Positions 35,533 through 43,835 of a stretch of 64,000 nt of DNA are shown here, piece by piece. Positions within the stretch are counted from its first letter, which is position 1. Every line of letters begins with the position of its first letter. The notes below the pieces were generated by a model that was not told the origin of the DNA, ran no database searches, and was given only the letters and a program-made list of their open reading frames with translations. Source of the stretch: DASSBR01 sp035688265 (lineage in GTDB: Bacteria; Pseudomonadota; Gammaproteobacteria; Natronospirales; DASSBR01). The DNA lies in assembly GCA_035688265.1 (NCBI GenBank), contig DASSNE010000019.1, positions 8,209 to 72,208 of the forward strand, in the 5' to 3' direction. Position numbers and translations under genes: made by a program.

Positions 35533-37128
35533 TTATTTCTTGTAATTGGCTTCGATGAACTTCGCCGCCGCGTCGTGCAGGCCGTCGTGGGCCTTCGGGT
35601 TCAGATAAACCATGTGGCCCGACGGGAAGAAGTGGAAGCTGATGTTGTCCTGCAGATCCTTCGGCAGATTGAGCTGCTGCATTTCGTACTGGGCCGCAAA
35701 GAACGGCGTGCCGAGGTCGAAGTAGCCGCCCATCAGCAGGACGTTCATGTTCGGGTTGTGCTTCAGCGCCGCGGTCAGGTCCGGCATCACGTTCGGCGTG
35801 CCCGAGCTGGCGTAACCCGAACCCGGCTGACGATGCTTGAAGCTCCAGCCTTCCCCGCTGCTGTAGATCTGGCGATAGGCGGACGGCCGATAGTGCATGC
35901 CCTTGCCGAAGTGCAGCGTGTTGCGGATGTAGTCGTTGAACTCGGCAACGGTCGGCGCGTCGATCGACGAATCCATCGGATCGTAGCGGCCGCGCTCGCC
36001 CATCGGGTCCATCGCCGGGCCGCTGTAGCGCGAGTCGAGCCGGCCGGTGATCCGGTCGGAATCACCCAGCAGTTCGTGCGCGAACTGGCCGCCGGCAATA
36101 CGCAGATTGTCCTTCAGGATGTAGTCGACCGGCAGGCCAGTGTACTGGTGCAACTGCTCGGCGACCTTGCGCTTCTGCTGCGCGCTGATCGTGTTGCCGA
36201 GGTTGAGCGCCTCGAGGTAGTCGGTCATCGCGTAATGCTCGACTTCCTTCAGGAACGGCACCAGATCCTTCGGCTGGTTGGGCAGCTTGTGGTGGTACCA
36301 CGCGGTCGCCGCATAACTCGGCAGGCCGGTCGCGTAGGAAATGTTGACGCCCGGGTTGCCCTGCGGACCGTCCACGCTGATGTCGAAGTTCAGAATCGAC
36401 GACAACAGGACGACGCCGTTCAGGTCGATGTTGTGCTGCTCGAGGTCATACGACAGCACCGCGGAACGCGTCGTGCCGTAGCTTTCGCCGAACAGGAACT
36501 TGGGCGAGTTCCAGCGGCTGTGCTCGGTGAGCCAGCGCGCGATGAACTGCGTGAACGCCTTGGCGTCCGGGTCGATGCCCCAGACGTCCTTCGGCTTGCC
36601 GACGCCGCCTTGCTTCTTGCCGATCACGCGGCCGAAGCCGGTGCCGGGCGCGTCGATGAACACCATGTCGGTGGCGTCGAGCAGGCTGTCGTTGTTATTG
36701 ACGAGCTGGTACGGCGCGGGCGGCGTGAGGGTACCGTTGCCGACCACCACGCGCTTCGGCCCGAACGCCAGCATGTGCAGCCAGACGGTCGAAGAGCCCG
36801 GGCCGCCGTTGTAGAAAAACGTAATCGGGCGATGGTCCTGGTGATCGACGCCGGTCTTGATGTAGGCGACGTAGGACATGCTCGCGTACGGCTTGTCGTT
36901 TTTGCTGCGATCCTTCAGCACCATGATGCCGGCGATCGCCTTGTAGCGAATGCGGTTGCCGTCGATCTCGACGGAGCCGTTGGTCACCGACTGCTGGTCC
37001 TTGGGCGGCTGCACCTTGGAAGCCGTGTCCTGGTCGTGCTTTTGGTCATGACCGCCGCCGGCGGCGAGAGCGGGGCCGGCGATCAGCGCCAGCGCGACGC
37101 CTGCGGCGCGCAGAGATAATTTATTCAC
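35533..37128 (-). CDS. S10 serine carboxypeptidase-like protein
   Basis: 531 residues. A GTG start at 37128 is preferred because AGGAG lies upstream and the product begins with a signal peptide (MNKLSLRAAGVALALIAGPALA). Peptidase S10 catalytic motifs are present: GESYG serine, FDLGTP aspartate and PSGHMVY histidine. NGGPGSSTVW forms the oxyanion region. It should act in the periplasm or outside the cell as a carboxypeptidase for peptide scavenging. A longer TTG-started frame is possible but less likely. Confidence 0.92.
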   Translation of the reverse strand: MNKLSLRAAGVALALIAGPALAAGGGHDQKHDQDTASKVQPPKDQQSVTNGSVEIDGNRIRYKAIAGIMVLKDRSKNDKPYASMSYVAYIKTGVDHQDHRPITFFYNGGPGSSTVWLHMLAFGPKRVVVGNGTLTPPAPYQLVNNNDSLLDATDMVFIDAPGTGFGRVIGKKQGGVGKPKDVWGIDPDAKAFTQFIARWLTEHSRWNSPKFLFGESYGTTRSAVLSYDLEQHNIDLNGVVLLSSILNFDISVDGPQGNPGVNISYATGLPSYAATAWYHHKLPNQPKDLVPFLKEVEHYAMTDYLEALNLGNTISAQQKRKVAEQLHQYTGLPVDYILKDNLRIAGGQFAHELLGDSDRITGRLDSRYSGPAMDPMGERGRYDPMDSSIDAPTVAEFNDYIRNTLHFGKGMHYRPSAYRQIYSSGEGWSFKHRQPGSGYASSGTPNVMPDLTAALKHNPNMNVLLMGGYFDLGTPFFAAQYEMQQLNLPKDLQDNISFHFFPSGHMVYLNPKAHDGLHDAAAKFIEANYKK

Positions 37129-37275
37129 TCGCAATCTCCTGTTCGATATCAAAGCGATCGGCTGGCCGCCGATATGTATGCTTCAGAGTCCTTCCGGGTA
37201 CGTTGGTTCCCGCACCGCTGGATAATGCACGGCGCGAATGGTAGATTCTAGCCGCGTCACCTGAACATAAACACT

Positions 37276-39678
37276 ATGCCACTGACCCTGGACGCTTACG
37301 AGTTCAGCGTCTTCGCACTGCCCAACCTGGTTGTGGCCGCGGCGACACTGCTGTGGGGACTGCTGATGCGCTGGCGCATGTCCGAGTCGCCGGCGGGCGT
37401 GTGGGCGCTTGCGGTCGCAGTCGCGGTCGCGTTGTGGCAGGTGGCCTACGCCATGGGCTATATGGCTCGCGCGCCGGACGTGGCGCAGCCGTGGATCGCG
37501 CTGGGCCAGGTCGGCATCATTTTCATCGGCCCGAGCCTCTACGAACTGCTCCGACGCCTGCTGGGGTTGTCCGACTGGCGCGATCGGTTGTCGGCACCGA
37601 TCTGGTTCATAGCCGCCGGGCTGCTCTACATACTCCTCGCCACCGACGATTTCCTTGGCGTGCCCTACCATTACACGTGGGGCTACTACGCCCATTACCA
37701 GCTCGGCGGCACGCTGCTCGGCGCGAGCCTGTGCGCCACGCTGCTGTTCCTGTTCGTCTGCTCGCTCACCACCTGGCGCGCCTCGCCGCGCGACAGTGGC
37801 CGCCGCCACCGCGCCCGCATCCTGCTGTATGGCTTCTCCGTATCCTTCCTCGGCGCGTTCGATTTCGCCGCCTGCTGGGGCTTTGCGCTGTACCCGTTCG
37901 GCTACGTGATGGTCGCGTTCACGGTGGTGACGATCGGCTATGCGGCGTGGCGCTATCGCGTGGTCGCGGTCAGTTCGCACGCGGCGGCGATGCAGGTGCT
38001 GAAGACGCTGTCGGACGGCGTGCTGGTGCTGGACGATCTGGGCGCCGTGTCGGTCGTGAACGAACAGGCGGCGTTGTTGCTGGGCCGGCCGCACGACGAT
38101 CTGATCGGCAGGATGATGAAGGACATCCTGCCGGCGCTGAACTTCACCCGTGAACCGGCCGCGGAAGAGACCTCGGGGACGGTCGACACCGAAGTCCGGT
38201 TGACCGGACGCGATGGCGTCAAGCGCACGCTCAACGTGAAAGTCAACGTAATGCGCGACTCGCACGGCGATGCGCCGCTGACCGTGTACGCACTGCAGGA
38301 CGTGACGCGCTACCGCGAGGCGCTCGAACGCATCCGAAAGCTGGTCTGGTTCGATCAGGCAACGGGGCTGCCAAACAAGCGCCACCTGGACGACAAGCTC
38401 GAGCAGGCGCTGGGCCGCGCGACGCTGACGCAGGGCGTCGCCGTCTGCGCGCTGCGGCTGGAGCACATCCGGCGGCTGGCGGATGTGCCGGGCGCGCCCA
38501 CCAATCCGCTGCAGGCAGAAATCTCCGCACGGCTCAAGCAATTCATCGCGAACGCGCCGCCGGGGACAGTCACCGCGGCGCGCACGCAGAGCCACGAATT
38601 CGTGCTGCTGTTCGAGCGTATGGATTCGGTGGGCAGATTGACCACGCAGCTCAACCGTCTGAACGCATTGCTGCGCGAGCCCATCGACATCGGCGGTCGC
38701 AGCATCCAGCCGGTGCTGTGGCTCGGCGTCAGTCTGTATCCGAATGACGGCGAGACCGCCGCGGCGTTGCTCGAGCGCGCCGCGGCCGCGATGGACCAGG
38801 CCGCCGAAGACCGCGCGTCGCAGGCGCATTTCTTCAATGCCGCCGCCAACGCCGCTGCGCTGCAGTCGCTGGCGCTGGACTCGCGCCTCGCGCGGGCAAT
38901 CGAGGCGAATGAGTTGCAGCCGTGGTTTCAGCCAATCATCAACACCGACACCGGCGCGATCGAGTACGCCGAGGCGCTGGTCCGCTGGCGCGACCCGGAG
39001 CGCGGCCTGCGGCTGCCTGATGAATTCATTCCGGTCGCGGAGGAAAGCGGGTTGATCGTCACGCTCGACCGCTGGATGCTCGGCGCCGCCTGCGCCGAGG
39101 CGGCGCAGTGGCACGGTCAGGCGCCGGCGCCGCGCGTCGCGGTCAATGTATCGGGCGCGCATCTCGCGGCTACCCGCGGCGCGGATCTGGCGGCCGCGAT
39201 CGGCGCGATTCTGGAACGCGATGCGCTCACGCCGGATCGGCTCGAACTCGAAATCACCGAAACCCACGTGGTGACGGCCGACAAGCCGATGCTCAACAAC
39301 CTGCGCCGGCTGCGCGATCTCGGCGTGCGAATCGCGGTGGACGACTTCGGCACCGGCTACGCATCGCTGGGTTACCTGCAACAGTTCCCGCTCGACAGCC
39401 TCAAGATCGACGCCAGCTACACGATGGCGATCGGCCGCGACCAGACGCGCACCGCGCTCTTGCAGTCGATCCTGACGCTCGCCTCACAGCTCGAACTCGA
39501 AGTCGTGGCCGAGGGCGTGGAAGCTCCGCATCAGGCGGCGTTCCTGCGCCGCTACGGCTGCCACCTGATGCAGGGTTACCTGTTCTGCCGGCCGCTGCCG
39601 GCCGATGAGTTCCGGCACTTCGCCGAGACCTGGACCGGCCACACCGACATCACGCTGCGGCTGTTGAGCGAAGGCTGA
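37276..39678 (+). CDS. 7TM-PAS-degenerate GGDEF-EAL protein, probable c-di-GMP phosphodiesterase
   Basis: 800 residues. About seven membrane segments cover 1-220 (a 7TM sensor), a PAS domain is at about 240-345, a GGDEF-like domain at 355-530 and an EAL domain at 545-790. The GGDEF site reads QSHEF near residue 440, so the cyclase half is probably inactive and may bind GTP or act as a regulator. The EAL half has EALVRW (near 565), ELEITETHV, DDFGTGYASL, LKIDASYT and VVAEGVE, with the usual metal and catalytic residues, so c-di-GMP hydrolysis is likely. It could link a membrane signal to pilus or matrix control. Confidence 0.9.
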   Translation: MPLTLDAYEFSVFALPNLVVAAATLLWGLLMRWRMSESPAGVWALAVAVAVALWQVAYAMGYMARAPDVAQPWIALGQVGIIFIGPSLYELLRRLLGLSDWRDRLSAPIWFIAAGLLYILLATDDFLGVPYHYTWGYYAHYQLGGTLLGASLCATLLFLFVCSLTTWRASPRDSGRRHRARILLYGFSVSFLGAFDFAACWGFALYPFGYVMVAFTVVTIGYAAWRYRVVAVSSHAAAMQVLKTLSDGVLVLDDLGAVSVVNEQAALLLGRPHDDLIGRMMKDILPALNFTREPAAEETSGTVDTEVRLTGRDGVKRTLNVKVNVMRDSHGDAPLTVYALQDVTRYREALERIRKLVWFDQATGLPNKRHLDDKLEQALGRATLTQGVAVCALRLEHIRRLADVPGAPTNPLQAEISARLKQFIANAPPGTVTAARTQSHEFVLLFERMDSVGRLTTQLNRLNALLREPIDIGGRSIQPVLWLGVSLYPNDGETAAALLERAAAAMDQAAEDRASQAHFFNAAANAAALQSLALDSRLARAIEANELQPWFQPIINTDTGAIEYAEALVRWRDPERGLRLPDEFIPVAEESGLIVTLDRWMLGAACAEAAQWHGQAPAPRVAVNVSGAHLAATRGADLAAAIGAILERDALTPDRLELEITETHVVTADKPMLNNLRRLRDLGVRIAVDDFGTGYASLGYLQQFPLDSLKIDASYTMAIGRDQTRTALLQSILTLASQLELEVVAEGVEAPHQAAFLRRYGCHLMQGYLFCRPLPADEFRHFAETWTGHTDITLRLLSEG

Positions 39679-39687
39679 GTCATCCTG

Positions 39688-39813
39688 GCTCCCCTCGCCC
39701 TCCGGGAGAGGGGCCGGGGGTGAGGGCGGTTCAGGCAACAGCTTCAGATGTACCTCAAGGGCCCCTGTCTCCGGGCACCCTCACCCCAACCCCTCTCCCG
39801 AGGGGAGAGGGGC
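39688..39813. repeat. Inverted REP-like pair
   Basis: Two GC-rich palindromic elements with about 80% similarity lie in opposite orientation at 39688-39726 and 39776-39813 (cores CCGGGAGAGGGGCCGGGGGTGAGGG and its inverse). Both can form hairpins. They sit between two convergent genes, ending at 39678 and 39815, typical for repetitive extragenic palindromes, and can act as a bidirectional terminator. Confidence 0.75.
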
Positions 39814-39814
39814 T

Positions 39815-41506
39815 TCAGTCGTTTGGGCAAATCGGCGGCGCATTCGCTGGCTGCGGCGGCGCATCACCCTGCTGCGCGGCCAGCGTCGGCACTGTCTCGG
39901 CACGCGGCGCATGCTTGTCGAACTGCGGCCGGATGCGCGCCTCGGTCGCTTGTTCAAAGCCATACCCGATGCCGATCAGCTTCGGCTCGCTCCACTTGCC
40001 GGCGAAGAACACGACGCCCACCGGCAGGCCGTGCACATTGCCGGCCGGCACGGTGATCGACGGATAACCCGCGACCGCGGCCGGGCCGTACCCGCCGCCG
40101 CCGTAATTGTCGCCGACGACGAGGTCGCTCACCCAGGCCGGACCCGTCGCCGGTGCCATCAGCGCATCCAGGTGATGCGCCTTGAGCGCGGCGTCGATGC
40201 CCTCCGGACCGGCCAATTGTTTTTCCTTCTCCAGCGCCTTGCGGTACGCCAGATCCGTCAGCGGACCCTTGGCCTCGGCCTTGATGAACAGGTCCTGGCC
40301 GAACCAGGGCATCTCTTTATCCGCATGCGCCTTGTCGAACGCGATCAGGTCGGCGAGCGTGTAGACCTTCAGATTGGGGCGCGTGGCGAGGTAGGCATTG
40401 ATGTCGTGCTTGAACTCGTAGAGCAGCACGGTCATTTCAGCCTTGCCGTAGCCGTGCAGGTGCGGCAGCTTCACCGGCATCACCGTCGCGCCGGCGGCAC
40501 GCAACGCGGCGGCGCTTTCGTTCATGATCTCGTCGACGTGCGGATTGAACCCGGCCAGCGCGCAGACCATGCCGATGCGCGCGCCCTTGAGCGCGCCCGG
40601 TTTGGCGAACTTCGTGTAATCGGTGGCGTGGCTGTCGGCCTCGGCCGTCGCCGGATCGCGCGGGTCGCTGCCGGCGATGGCGGTCAGCAGCGCGGCGGCG
40701 CCCTTGACGGTGCGCGCCATCGGTCCGGCGGTGTCCTGGCTGTGCGAGATCGGCACGATGCCGGCGCGGCTGACCAGGCCCACGGTCGGTTTGATGCCGA
40801 CGATGCCATTAATCGACGATGGGCAGATGACCGAGCCGTCGGTCTCGGTGCCGAGCGCGACCGTCACCAGGCCCGCCGACACCGCCGCCCCCGAGCCGGC
40901 GCTCGAGCCGCAGGTATTGCGCGGCAGCACGTACGGGTTCTTTGTCAGGCCGCCGCGCCCGCTCCAGCCGCTGGTCGCGTAGCTCGAGCGGAAGTTGGCC
41001 CACTCGCTCAAGTTCGTCTTGCCGATCAGGATCGCGCCGGCCGCGCGCAGCTTGGCAATCACGGTCGCGTCCTGCGGCGCGGGCGGCCCCACCAGCGCCA
41101 GCGAACCGGCGGTCGTCATCATCGGCCCGCGGGTATCGATGTTGTCCTTGACCATCACCGGAATGCCGAACAGCGGGCCGTGCGCGTTGCCGAGGGCCCG
41201 CGCCCGATCGCGCTCGCGGGCAATCTCGAGTGCGTCGGGGTTGGTCTCGATGACCGAATTGATCGCGGGGCCGTGCTTGTCGATCGCGTCGATGCGCTGG
41301 AGAAAATCGCGCGTGAGCTGATACGACGTGATCTTGCCGTCACTCAGCGCGGCCTGCAGCTCGGCGACAGTCTTGTAATACGGCTTGAAAGCCGGCTGCG
41401 GCGCGGCCGGCGCAGCTTCAGGAGCCGGAGGCGGCGCGGGTTGCGGCGCGGTGGCGCAGCCGGCAAGCGCCAGCACGGCAACGAGTGAGGCCAGTTGAAT
41501 TTTCAC
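39815..41506 (-). CDS. Amidase-signature family lipoprotein
   Basis: 563 residues. The lipoprotein signal ends LALAGC, followed by a proline/alanine linker, then the amidase domain with the Ser-cisSer-Lys triad: catalytic lysine in MVKDNIDTRG, and NTCGSSAGSGAAVSAG for the serine cluster. GTETDGSVICPSSINGIVGIKPT is the amidase signature. It probably hydrolyses small amides in the periplasm; substrate unknown. The last residues (PPICPND) end next to the REP pair. Confidence 0.9.
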   Translation of the reverse strand: MKIQLASLVAVLALAGCATAPQPAPPPAPEAAPAAPQPAFKPYYKTVAELQAALSDGKITSYQLTRDFLQRIDAIDKHGPAINSVIETNPDALEIARERDRARALGNAHGPLFGIPVMVKDNIDTRGPMMTTAGSLALVGPPAPQDATVIAKLRAAGAILIGKTNLSEWANFRSSYATSGWSGRGGLTKNPYVLPRNTCGSSAGSGAAVSAGLVTVALGTETDGSVICPSSINGIVGIKPTVGLVSRAGIVPISHSQDTAGPMARTVKGAAALLTAIAGSDPRDPATAEADSHATDYTKFAKPGALKGARIGMVCALAGFNPHVDEIMNESAAALRAAGATVMPVKLPHLHGYGKAEMTVLLYEFKHDINAYLATRPNLKVYTLADLIAFDKAHADKEMPWFGQDLFIKAEAKGPLTDLAYRKALEKEKQLAGPEGIDAALKAHHLDALMAPATGPAWVSDLVVGDNYGGGGYGPAAVAGYPSITVPAGNVHGLPVGVVFFAGKWSEPKLIGIGYGFEQATEARIRPQFDKHAPRAETVPTLAAQQGDAPPQPANAPPICPND

Positions 41507-41620
41507 GGTTGGCTCCTCTGTTATGATTTTAGCGTCGCCGCCATTCTACTCCGACATGAATTCATCGACCTCTGCAGCTTCAGCCCGCATTCCTCACCAG
41601 CCTTCTACTGCGCCGTCCCA

Positions 41621-42907
41621 ATGGCACGCCCTGAGCGTCTTTCGCTCGGTCGCAGTGCTCGACGTAGTGTGGCTACGCCTGCGCGCTGCTCGGTCACGAA
41701 ACCCGCTCAGCCCACACCCTTGAACCGGCTCGCCACGAACTCTGGCGATAAATGCGGGCTGGACCGCGTCCACGCCGACCGTCCGCGGCTGGCGGCGCTG
41801 GCGTGGGCGCATTTCCTCAATGACGGCGCGGCCAACTACCTGCCGGGCGTGCTGCCGGCGATCCTGGTATCGCTGAATTTGTCGGTGACCTACGCCGGGT
41901 TGTTCATGGCGGCGCTGCTGATCGGCCAGGCGCTGCAACCGCTGACCGGCCTGCTCGCCGACCGCATCGGCGGCCGCCTGTTCATCGTCGTCGGCCTCGC
42001 CGGTGCGTCGGTCGGCGGCGCGCTGGTCGGACTGATGCCGAATCGCTGGTCGCTGCTCGGCCTGCTGATCGCAACCGGCCTGTGCAACTCGCTGTTTCAT
42101 CCGCAAAGCCTCGCGGCCGTGCGCGCGATCGGCGGCCGCCGCCACGGCGGCTCGATGTCGATCTTTCTGGTCGGCGGCGAGATCGGCCGCGGCGCCTGGC
42201 CGGTGATCGCGAGCTGGCTGGTCACCGCGCGCGGGCTGCACGCGCTGTGGCTGATCGCCATTCCATCGCTGCTCACGCTGCCGGTGTTGTGGCGCTATGC
42301 GCCGGCGGCTGCGCCGCGCCCGCGCGAAGCGGCGCCGCTGCACTTGCGGGCGCACGCCGGCCCGCTCGCACGCCTGGTCGCGTTCTGCGCGCTGCGCTCG
42401 GTGATGATCCTGAGCGTCGTGACGTTTCTACCGGTGCTGTGGCACCAGCGCGGCGGCAGCCTGACCGGCGGCGCCAGCTTCATCACGGTGCTGCTGCTGG
42501 TCGGCATTATCGGCAACCTGGGCGGCGGGCGCGTCGGCGACCGGATCGGCCGGCGGCCGGTCATCATCACTGCGATCGTCGCGGGCGTGGCGCTGCTCGC
42601 GGGCTTCATGGGCGCTTCCGGCCTGCTCGCCTGGGTCCTGCTGGCGCTGCTCGGCATCGCGCTGTTCTCGACACTGCCGCTGACGGTACTGATCGCGCAG
42701 GACATCCTGCCCGAGAACCGGTCGATGGGCTCCGGGCTCGCGCTCGGCTTTTCCAATGCGCTGGGCGCGCTCGGCGTGGTCGCACTCGGGCCGGTCGCAG
42801 ACGCCTGGGGCGTGTCGATGGCGCTGTGGGCGGCGGTGATCTGCGGCGGACTCGCCATCCCGCTCGCGTTGTCGCTGCCGAAGGGCGGCCGCGTGGTGGA
42901 AGCCTGA
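41621..42907 (+). CDS. MFS transporter, fosmidomycin-resistance-like
   Basis: The core of 12 TM segments begins near RPRLAALAWAHFLNDGAANYLPGVLPAILVSL, matching the Fsr (fosmidomycin resistance) family, an efflux group. The gene ends 1 bp before alkA. The start is uncertain: ATG 41621 gives a 428-residue product with an odd arginine-rich N-terminal 40 residues, and TTG 41720 begins nearer to TM1 without a clear ribosome binding site. Loop motifs LADRIGGR and GDRIGRRP support MFS membership. Confidence 0.8.
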   Translation: MARPERLSLGRSARRSVATPARCSVTKPAQPTPLNRLATNSGDKCGLDRVHADRPRLAALAWAHFLNDGAANYLPGVLPAILVSLNLSVTYAGLFMAALLIGQALQPLTGLLADRIGGRLFIVVGLAGASVGGALVGLMPNRWSLLGLLIATGLCNSLFHPQSLAAVRAIGGRRHGGSMSIFLVGGEIGRGAWPVIASWLVTARGLHALWLIAIPSLLTLPVLWRYAPAAAPRPREAAPLHLRAHAGPLARLVAFCALRSVMILSVVTFLPVLWHQRGGSLTGGASFITVLLLVGIIGNLGGGRVGDRIGRRPVIITAIVAGVALLAGFMGASGLLAWVLLALLGIALFSTLPLTVLIAQDILPENRSMGSGLALGFSNALGALGVVALGPVADAWGVSMALWAAVICGGLAIPLALSLPKGGRVVEA

Positions 42908-42908
42908 C

Positions 42909-43835
42909 ATGGCCGCACCCGATCGCCAACTTCCGACGCGCGCGCCGTTTCATCTCGAAGCGACGGTGCGCGTGCTCCAGCGCCGGCCGGCGAATCGCGT
43001 CGAGGTGTTCGATTACGGCCTCTACCGGCGCCTGTTCAGGACGTCGCACGGCCTGGCACTCGTGCAGGTGGAAAATCACGGCGCGCTCGATGCGCCGGAT
43101 GTGCGCTACGCGGTGCTGCACGGCAAAGCGGCGCCGGCGCAGCTTGAGCCGACGCTGCGCAACGTGCTCGGGCTCGACATCGACCCGGCGCCGCTGCAAC
43201 GGCTCACGGAAGCGGAACGGGCGATGCGGCCGACGGCGCTGGCGCTGCGGGGCATGCGCCCGCCGCGCTTCGCCGAGTGGTTCGAGGCGTTCGGCAACGT
43301 GGTACCGTTCCAGCAGGTGAGTCTCGAAGCGGGGATCGCCATCGTCGGCCGGTTCATCGAGCGCTTCGGCGAGTGGCTCGACTTCGACGGTCGCCGTTAC
43401 TACGCGTTCCCGGCGCCGGCGACGGTGGCCGAGGCCGGCATCGAGGCGCTCCGGGCCTGCGGCCTGAGCCGCACCAAGGCAACGGCGCTCGAGCGGATCG
43501 CGATGACGATCGAATCAGGCGAATTGAGCGAAGCGCGGATTGCGGCCATGCCCACCGCCGAGGCGACGGCGACGCTGACCGCGCTGCCGGGCATCGGCCC
43601 GTGGAGCGCGGGCCTCGTGCTGCTGCGCGGGCTGGGCCGGCTCGACGTGTTTCCACCCGGCGATGTCGGCGCGATGCGCGGCCTCAACAAGCTGCTGCAC
43701 CTGGAATCGGACCGCAACGGACTCGCACGTGTCGCCGAGCGCTTCGGCGATTACCGCGGCTATCTCTACTTTCACGCGCTGGGGCGTAGCCTGCTCGACA
43801 AGGGACTGATCCGCCCTGCACCCGCGCGCGGTTAA
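42909..43835 (+). CDS. AlkA-family DNA-3-methyladenine glycosylase 2
   Basis: 308 residues. The N-terminal ~100 residues resemble the AlkA N-domain, then an HhH-GPD domain with TALPGIGPWSAGLVLLRGLG and the catalytic aspartate in DVFPPGDVGAMRG. It excises alkylated bases. It starts 1 bp after the MFS stop codon, so co-transcription is likely. It overlaps GH92 (convergent) by 4 bp. Third AlkA homologue of the window, distinct from the fusion at 3623-5086 and the short one at 25548-26207. Confidence 0.92.
   Translation: MAAPDRQLPTRAPFHLEATVRVLQRRPANRVEVFDYGLYRRLFRTSHGLALVQVENHGALDAPDVRYAVLHGKAAPAQLEPTLRNVLGLDIDPAPLQRLTEAERAMRPTALALRGMRPPRFAEWFEAFGNVVPFQQVSLEAGIAIVGRFIERFGEWLDFDGRRYYAFPAPATVAEAGIEALRACGLSRTKATALERIAMTIESGELSEARIAAMPTAEATATLTALPGIGPWSAGLVLLRGLGRLDVFPPGDVGAMRGLNKLLHLESDRNGLARVAERFGDYRGYLYFHALGRSLLDKGLIRPAPARG

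Noticed and set aside
41495..41620. Start of the Fsr-like MFS gene at TTG 41495
   Set aside because: It would overlap the divergent amidase gene and give a non-conserved 40-residue extension.
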